Below, in pieces: positions 58,868 through 64,000 of a DNA stretch of 64,000 nucleotides (position 1 is its first letter; the number at the start of each line of letters is the position of its first letter). The position numbers were made by a program, and so were the translations under genes. The notes beneath the pieces are model-generated. The model did not search any database and was not told the DNA's origin. It saw only the letters and a program-made list of their open reading frames with translations. Origin of the DNA: Rhodocyclaceae bacterium (GTDB lineage Bacteria; Pseudomonadota; Gammaproteobacteria; Burkholderiales; Rhodocyclaceae); the NCBI GenBank assembly GCA_026417115.1, contig JAOADW010000046.1:1-64000 (forward strand), in the 5' to 3' direction.

Positions 58868-59270
58868 GTGCCAGGTTTCGTCGCGCATGCAAAACGCCAG
58901 CCGGGTGCTGGCGTTTTTTTTGCCTTCGCAGGGCGCTAAGACCCATGCACCGCGCATCCGTCTCCGCCCCTCCTCCCTCAAAAAAAAAGAAGCGGTGCAG
59001 ATCACCACGTCGCAATTTGCCGAGCGAACCTGGGGGAGGATCTCGCCGGCTACGGAGGAGGTCGTTGAACGCCCAATCAGGGGGAAACAGGCGTTTGCGT
59101 GGCAACCTTTCGCAGCACCGCTCCACGGAGGATATAGCAAAAGGTTTGCCAGCTCATGGATTATTTTCTTTCACGCCTTCAATCAAATACTTGGCATATC
59201 TGCCGCGCAAAAGACGAATCGCCTAACTGACATTTATGTCAGACAGTGACAGACCAATACTGCCAGAATG
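58868..59270. other. 403-bp convergent intergenic stretch
   Basis: Lies between rpmG and the sigma-54 activator stop. It holds the rpmG terminator near its left end and a cluster of inverted repeats near its right end (59227-59283). The middle contains no gene I can support. Confidence 0.5.
58891..58921 (+). terminator. Intrinsic terminator after rpmG
   Basis: AACGCCAGC-CGGGT-GCTGGCGTT followed by seven more T residues. Confidence 0.9.
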
Positions 59271-59283
59271 TCATGACTGTCTG
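59227..59283. repeat. Palindrome cluster at the 3' end of the sigma-54 activator gene
   Basis: CTGACAT-TT-ATGTCAG (59227-59242) is a perfect inverted repeat. It is followed by TCAGACAGTGACA and TGTCATGACTGTCTGA, which pair over 13 bp with a 3-base bulge and reach into the gene's last codons. Together they could form a terminator-like RNA structure or repeated protein-binding sites. Confidence 0.5.
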
Positions 59284-60608
59284 AGGGCTTTGAGACGGCG
59301 GTAGAGCGTGCGCTCACTGATGCCCAGTTCTGCGGCCAACGCTTTCCGACTGCCCCGATGGCGCGCCAATTTTTGTTCGAGGAGGATGCGCTCGAGGGCG
59401 GAAGGGTCCTGTGTCACAGCCTGGGCGGGGTTCGTGGCGGAGGGCTGGCCCGTGGATCGGACGCGACAGGCCGCTTGAACTTCTTCGGGTAAATGCCGGG
59501 GCTCGATGATTTCCCCATCCACCAACAACGAAGCGCGCTCGATCACATTGCGTAGCTCGCGCACGTTGCCAGGATAATCATAGGCCATCAAACAGGCCAA
59601 AGAGGCATCAGAGAGCGAAAGTTGCCGTCCGGGCGCGAGTCGAGCAAGGAATGCTTGCGCCAAAAGCGGAATGTCCTCACGACGCGAGCGCAACGGCGGG
59701 ACGGTGATCGGGAAAGTATTGAGGCGGTAATAGAGATCTTGCCTGAACTGCCCTTCCTGGATCATGCGTCGCAAGTCCCGATGGGTGGCCGAGATCAACC
59801 GCACGTCCGCCTTCAAGTATTCATTGCCGCCCACCCGACGAAACACGCCGGCCTCGATGAGCCGCAAAAGCTTTACCTGCATGCCCAGGGGAATGTCGCC
59901 GAGTTCATCGAGGAACAGCGTGCCGCCGGCGGCCGCTTCCACGAGCCCGATGCGACGCGTGACGGCGCCGGTGAAGGCGCCTTTTTCGTGGCCGAACAAC
60001 TCGCTTTCGAACAGCGTCTCGGTCAGCCCAGAGCAATCGACGGCAATGAACGGGCGCTCGGCGCGGCGGCTACCGGCATGGATCGCATGGGCGACGACTT
60101 CTTTCCCGACGCCCGATTCGCCGAGCAACATCACCGTGACGTCGGTGGGCGCAACGCGCGCGATCATTTCCAGCATGTGTTGAAAAACCGGCGCCCTGCC
60201 AAGCAACGCGTGCCCGCCTTGGGCGGCCCGCCCAATCGGCTCCATTTTTTCGACGAACCAACGGATGCGCCCCTCTTCATCCCTGAGCGGCGTGAGCTCG
60301 ATGCTCACATAGGTCTCGCCCTGTGGCGTGTGGTGCAAATGTAAGACGCGTTCGCGCTGTCCTGACGACAGACTCCGTTGCAACGGACAAGTCTCCCCTG
60401 CCGCATCGCATGGATGAGAATAGCGATGCGAGACCGCATAACAGGTTTTGCCGAGAACGTCTTCGGCGTTCAGTTGACGACGATAGGCACGATTCGCAGC
60501 CAAAATGCGATATTGAGCATCGCACACGATGTGGGGCTCGGACAGGGCATCGAGATAGGCGCAGAGCGCTTTTAGCGACGTCGGGAGTTCCGGTCTCTCG
60601 GATGGCAT
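59271..60608 (-). CDS. Sigma-54-dependent transcriptional activator with PAS sensor
   Basis: 445 residues. An N-terminal PAS domain (LDALSEPHIVCDAQYRILAA) holds a Cys/His-rich loop (CYAVSHRYSHPC...CPLQ). The AAA+ domain has Walker A LLGESGVGKEVVAHAI, the sigma-54 contact FGHEKGAFTGAV and Walker B GGTLFLDELGD. A Fis-type HTH ends the chain (SRKALAAELGISERTLYRRL). There is no receiver domain, so the PAS itself is probably the sensor. The start could also be ATG 60671, which would overlap mscS. The target genes are not evident. Confidence 0.9.
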   Translation of the reverse strand: MPSERPELPTSLKALCAYLDALSEPHIVCDAQYRILAANRAYRRQLNAEDVLGKTCYAVSHRYSHPCDAAGETCPLQRSLSSGQRERVLHLHHTPQGETYVSIELTPLRDEEGRIRWFVEKMEPIGRAAQGGHALLGRAPVFQHMLEMIARVAPTDVTVMLLGESGVGKEVVAHAIHAGSRRAERPFIAVDCSGLTETLFESELFGHEKGAFTGAVTRRIGLVEAAAGGTLFLDELGDIPLGMQVKLLRLIEAGVFRRVGGNEYLKADVRLISATHRDLRRMIQEGQFRQDLYYRLNTFPITVPPLRSRREDIPLLAQAFLARLAPGRQLSLSDASLACLMAYDYPGNVRELRNVIERASLLVDGEIIEPRHLPEEVQAACRVRSTGQPSATNPAQAVTQDPSALERILLEQKLARHRGSRKALAAELGISERTLYRRLKALRQS

Positions 60609-60648
60609 GGCGGCTTCATGGAGGCGGCGTGTCGCGAAGGAAGGCGCA

Positions 60649-61992
60649 TCAAGAAGGCCTCTTTCGGGCATGGCTCTGTTCGAGGAGATCCTCTGTCGGC
60701 ACGAATTGCTCTTTTCCCGTGATGAGGCGCACATCACGCTGGGGATAGGGAATCACGATGCCTGCTTCTTGGAAGGCCTGCCAAATGGAAAGCAGGAGAT
60801 CAGAACGCAAAGGCGCCGTGCCTTCCTCCGGATCGGCGATCCAAAAGGCGAGCTCGAGCGTGATGCCGGAATCGGCGAATTCTGCCAGGAAAGCCTTGGG
60901 CGGGGGATCGGCAAGCACCCGCGGCTGTCGCCTCGCTGCCTCGACGAGCAGGGCCAAGGCGCGCGCCAGATCCGTCCCATAGGCGACGCTGACACGCACG
61001 GTGTGTCGCACTTTGGGATCGGAGAAGGTTTCATTCGCGATCACTGAGGACACGAGCATTTCATTGGGCACGATCCACTCCACCCCCGCCTGCCCACGCA
61101 AGACGGTATAGCGCGTGGTGATCTGCTCGACGATGCCACGATGCCCGCCCACCTCGATCAGATTGCCGGGCCTGAGCGAGCGATCCAGCAGGATGATGAA
61201 TCCCGAGACGTAGTTGGCCGCGATCTTCTGTAGGCCGAAACCCAGACCCACGCCAAGCGCGCCGCCAAACACCGAGAGCATCGTGAGATCGATACCCACT
61301 GCGGGCAGCCCAATCAGCATCGCGATCAGAAGCAACCCGACGCGGATCAATCGACCGAGCACCAGCCGGATATTGACGTCGAGGGCATTGAGGCCCATGA
61401 CTCTGGCTTCGAGGAGGCTACCCGCCCAAAGGGCGATGAGCAGGGTCACCAAAACCGCCGCCACACCCTGCAGCAGCAACCAGAGATCGAGACGCTGCCG
61501 CCCCACCGTGAAATGCACGCTTTCGAGAAACACGATGAGATCCGGCAACACGCCCAAGATGTGCAGCGCCACCACGGCCCAGGCGGTGAAGGCGAAGAAA
61601 CGCTCGAATGCCGCGAGCCAGGGCGCCTTTTCGGAAAAAGTCTGGCGCACGACAAACACCACGGCCCGAATCACGAGCAAAGCGCCGATCAGGGGTACCG
61701 CCAGGTTCAAGAGATTGACGGCCACCCATTGTTCTAGCAGGGGGCGCAAGGACAACACGAGCGCCAAGCTGGCCAGCGGCGGCACGAGGCGCTTGAGCCC
61801 TCGCCGCCCGAAGGTCGTGAAACGATTCTCGTCAGCTGCAGGCACGAGACGACGCTCGAGCCAATAGGCAGTCACCCAGCCAATGGCGAGACACAGGCCC
61901 AATGCCCCCATTTGCCAGAGAATGGAGGGATCATGCAGATCCCGCCAGAGCTCATGCAATAGTCCGCCTTCGCGAAAGGTTTTCATCGTCAT
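60649..61992 (-). CDS. MscS-family mechanosensitive channel
   Basis: 447 residues with several N-terminal membrane helices and the MscS core: pore helix and beta domain (VFGGALGVGLGFGLQKIAAN, YVSGFIILLDRSLRPGNLIE, VGGHRGIVEQITTRYTVLRG). The extra N-terminal helices put it in the larger MscK/YbdG-like group. The start overlaps the nuclease stop (ATGA); ATG 61986, with AGGA at better spacing, is an alternative. Confidence 0.92.
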   Translation of the reverse strand: MTMKTFREGGLLHELWRDLHDPSILWQMGALGLCLAIGWVTAYWLERRLVPAADENRFTTFGRRGLKRLVPPLASLALVLSLRPLLEQWVAVNLLNLAVPLIGALLVIRAVVFVVRQTFSEKAPWLAAFERFFAFTAWAVVALHILGVLPDLIVFLESVHFTVGRQRLDLWLLLQGVAAVLVTLLIALWAGSLLEARVMGLNALDVNIRLVLGRLIRVGLLLIAMLIGLPAVGIDLTMLSVFGGALGVGLGFGLQKIAANYVSGFIILLDRSLRPGNLIEVGGHRGIVEQITTRYTVLRGQAGVEWIVPNEMLVSSVIANETFSDPKVRHTVRVSVAYGTDLARALALLVEAARRQPRVLADPPPKAFLAEFADSGITLELAFWIADPEEGTAPLRSDLLLSIWQAFQEAGIVIPYPQRDVRLITGKEQFVPTEDLLEQSHARKRPS

Positions 61993-62525
61993 TCCTGAAG
62001 GAGACGCGCTTGGCTTCGATGGCGCAGCCAGTTTGCGTAATAGGCTCGCGCTAGATCGCGGTTGCCGCGCAAGATCAAGAGGTTTTCGGCGTTGCGGGTT
62101 TGCGCGGATGAGGAGAAATTGTAGCTGCCGGTGATGATCACGGGCTCTTCGCTTTCGGCATCGATGAGGATGATTTTATTGTGGGCGGCGGCAAAACGCG
62201 TTTCCAGCCAAACCGGAATACCCGCCGCGGCAAGCGAGAAAACCCAACTTGCCTCGCGTTGCGCCCGCTCCTGGTCGACGAGCAACGCCACACGCACGCC
62301 GCGCCTATGCGCGGTGTGTAAAGCGCGTGCGATGTTGCGGCTGGTCAGCACATAGGCCTGGACATGGATCGTATTGCGCGCGGCCTCGATCGCGCGCAGA
62401 ATCGCTCCTTCGGCATCGTCCCAGGGCACGAAATAGGCTTCGATGCGTCCGACGGCCGGCCCTTCATGGGCGCCCTGAGCGATCGCCGCAAAGAAGAGAA
62501 GGCAGCATGCGAAAAAGCGTTTCAT
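61989..62525 (-). CDS. Phospholipase-D-like nuclease (Nuc family), exported
   Basis: A 178-residue single-domain PLD protein with a signal peptide (cut after IAQG). The HKD motif is AAHNKIILIDAE...TGSYNFSSSAQTRNAEN. One HKD per chain means it should act as a dimer, as Salmonella Nuc does on DNA. Overlaps rsmB and mscS by 4 bp each, so it is translationally embedded in this unit. Confidence 0.9.
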   Translation of the reverse strand: MKRFFACCLLFFAAIAQGAHEGPAVGRIEAYFVPWDDAEGAILRAIEAARNTIHVQAYVLTSRNIARALHTAHRRGVRVALLVDQERAQREASWVFSLAAAGIPVWLETRFAAAHNKIILIDAESEEPVIITGSYNFSSSAQTRNAENLLILRGNRDLARAYYANWLRHRSQARLLQE

Positions 62526-63787
62526 CGCCGCTCCATCACGGCGGCATAGAAGCCATCGGTGGCATGGCGATGGGGCGTCAAAAAGAGATCGTCTTCGATG
62601 GCGGGGACGAAGATGCCCTGCGCGGCGAGAATCTCACGCGCAGAGCGCCGCTCGAATTCGGGGTGAGCGGAGAGGAAAGCGGCGACGACGCCCTCGTTTT
62701 CTTCGGCAAGGAGGCTGCACGTCGCATAAACGAGACGCCCCCCGCTCTTGAGAAGGCGCGCGGCCGCCGACAGGATCGCCTTCTGCTTGGCGACGAGCGC
62801 CTCGATGTCCGTGGGCATGATGCGCCATTTGAGATCCGGGTTGCGCCGCAACGTGCCCAGCCCCGAACAGGGGGCATCGACCAGCACGCGATCGATTTTC
62901 CCCCGGAGGCGCTTGACAGGCATGTCGTTTTCGCTGGCGAGCACGAGCGGATAGACATTGGTCAGTCCTGCTCGCGCCAGACGGGGCTTGAGCTTGCTCA
63001 GGCGTTTCGCGGAAACGTCGAATGCATAGAGTCTCCCCGTGCCGCGCATGAGCGCGCCCAGCGCCAGGGTTTTTCCGCCAGCGCCGGCGCAGAAATCGAC
63101 CACCATTTCGCCCCGCCGAGGAGCCACGAGGTGGGCGATCAACTGGCTGCCTTCGTCTTGTACCTCGACCGCGCCGGAAAGAAACAAGGAATGTTTTTCC
63201 AAAACCGGCTTTTCTGCGAGGCGCACCCCCCACGGCGCATAGGGACAGGGTTGTGCGACGATGCCATCCGCCTCCAGACTGGCCAGCACGGCTTCGCGCG
63301 TCGCCTTCAGGGCATTGACGCGCAGATCGAGGGGCGCCGGCTGATTGAGCGCGCGCGCCAAAGCGGCAAGCGCCTCTTCCCCAAAGAGAGCCTGCCAGCG
63401 CGCATAGAGCCAATCGGGCAAATCACAACGCTCGGCAGGCGAGAGGATGGGATCGCCTTCGCCGCGCCGCCTGCTCAACCATTGTCGTTCTTCGGCATCC
63501 AGTGCGCCCGCCAAAGCCTGGACGCTCATCCCCCAATGGCGTATCAGCGCAGCAAGCACCAGCAGGCGCGGCTCCCTTTTCCCACACCAGCAAGACAAAC
63601 TGCGCAGCCGACGCAAGATCGTATAGGACACCTCGGCGATGAATGCGCGCTCGCGCGGACCTTGCCGGCCTTGCCGAAAAAACGCCGAAAGCTTGGCGTC
63701 GGCGGGAGCGTCGAAGCGCAAAAGCTGGGAAACCGCCTCGCTCGTCTGCTCAATCAGGGCGCGATTCGGAGCCAGGGGCAGGCGCAT
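62522..63787 (-). CDS. RsmB/NOP-family rRNA (cytosine-C5) methyltransferase
   Basis: 421 residues: an N-terminal NusB-like RNA-binding part, then a Rossmann methyltransferase with VDFCAGAGGKTLALGALM and both catalytic cysteines (VLVDAPCSGLGTLRRNPDLK and YATCSLLAEENEGVV). This is the RsmB/RsmF group of m5C enzymes; the usual fmt or trkA neighbours of rsmB are absent, so I do not give a gene symbol. The upstream DUF3108 gene overlaps its start. Confidence 0.9.
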   Translation of the reverse strand: MRLPLAPNRALIEQTSEAVSQLLRFDAPADAKLSAFFRQGRQGPRERAFIAEVSYTILRRLRSLSCWCGKREPRLLVLAALIRHWGMSVQALAGALDAEERQWLSRRRGEGDPILSPAERCDLPDWLYARWQALFGEEALAALARALNQPAPLDLRVNALKATREAVLASLEADGIVAQPCPYAPWGVRLAEKPVLEKHSLFLSGAVEVQDEGSQLIAHLVAPRRGEMVVDFCAGAGGKTLALGALMRGTGRLYAFDVSAKRLSKLKPRLARAGLTNVYPLVLASENDMPVKRLRGKIDRVLVDAPCSGLGTLRRNPDLKWRIMPTDIEALVAKQKAILSAAARLLKSGGRLVYATCSLLAEENEGVVAAFLSAHPEFERRSAREILAAQGIFVPAIEDDLFLTPHRHATDGFYAAVMERR

Positions 63788-64000
63788 GATCCAGAGTCAT
63801 CAACCGTTGTTCATAAAGATCGCCTTTCCGGTCTCGATGACGAATCAATACCGGCAAGCGCGTCTTTTCGTCGAGCCAAACCTCGGTATATTCTCCCGTC
63901 GCACCCTCGCCCACCCGGTATCGTCGAGCGCGCCATGCGCCGGCCTCGCTCTCGACGAGAGACGCTTCGGCGTCGATCTCGATGCGATAAGGAGCCAGCT
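63750..64000 (-). CDS. DUF3108 domain protein, C-terminal part only
   Basis: The reverse frame is open from the right edge to a TGA at 63750-63752, about 82 residues. The sequence GEYTEVWLDEKTRLPVLIRH then RDRKGDLYEQRLMTLDHA is the C-terminal end of DUF3108 proteins, which are exported and of unknown function. It overlaps rsmB by 38 bp. Confidence 0.8.
   Translation of the reverse strand, partial: LAPYRIEIDAEASLVESEAGAWRARRYRVGEGATGEYTEVWLDEKTRLPVLIRHRDRKGDLYEQRLMTLDHAPAPGSESRPD

Noticed and set aside
58887..59249. A 120-codon forward frame after rpmG
   Set aside because: It contains the rpmG terminator and has no plausible start signal.

Overview
The window reads as chromosomal DNA of a betaproteobacterium, roughly 60% GC and very compact. 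Three things suggest this: an outer-membrane (LPS/Bam) gene string in the proteobacterial order rpsB-tsf-pyrH-frr-uppS-cdsA-dxr-rseP-bamA-skp-lpxD-fabZ-lpxA-lpxB-rnhB; AceK together with a full glyoxylate bypass; and a flavocytochrome c sulfide dehydrogenase locus beside other c-type cytochromes. A facultatively chemolithotrophic or sulfur-oxidising member of a group such as the Hydrogenophilaceae or Rhodocyclales is a reasonable inference, but the sequence alone does not fix the genus.

Layout. 1-4.3 kb: the end of a repeat-rich coiled-coil membrane protein, then guaB-guaA (reverse) and a small DUF4124 protein. 4.3-8.0 kb: rnfH and ratA (reverse), smpB and an MFS drug exporter (forward), an SPFH/NfeD pair (reverse). 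8.0-22.8 kb: a near-continuous reverse-strand run of 16 genes, from rpsB down to an rRNA methyltransferase, covering translation, isoprenoid and phospholipid synthesis, beta-barrel assembly and lipid A synthesis. 23-28.5 kb: map-glnD, an MTA/MTI phosphorylase and a BI-1 family membrane protein. 28.6-32.6 kb: tRNA-Thr, then a cytoplasmic NarX/NarL-type two-component pair joined to a diguanylate cyclase. 32.6-36.0 kb: rfbBACD for dTDP-L-rhamnose. 36.0-37.6 kb: an unidentified remnant, initiator tRNA-fMet with a clear promoter and terminator, and a DUF192 protein.

37.6-51.5 kb is a central-carbon block: aceK and icd are divergent, then csp, clpS-clpA and rraA, then aceA, a LysR regulator, hyi, a glycerate kinase and aceB. 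Isocitrate lyase, malate synthase, isocitrate dehydrogenase and the kinase/phosphatase that controls the branch point all lie within 14 kb. 51.7-55.3 kb is the most unusual part: a four-gene operon encoding a NapC-type tetraheme cytochrome, an ethylbenzene-dehydrogenase-like c-type cytochrome with an odd CX3CH site, a diheme cytochrome and a flavocytochrome c sulfide dehydrogenase flavoprotein. Convergent to it lies a cytochrome c4-like gene coupled to dut and coaBC.

57.7-64 kb: radC, rpmB-rpmG, then on the reverse strand a truncated DUF3108 gene, an RsmB-type methyltransferase, a phospholipase-D-like nuclease, an MscS channel and a sigma-54 activator, closely packed. I saw no CRISPR array, prophage or intact insertion sequence.
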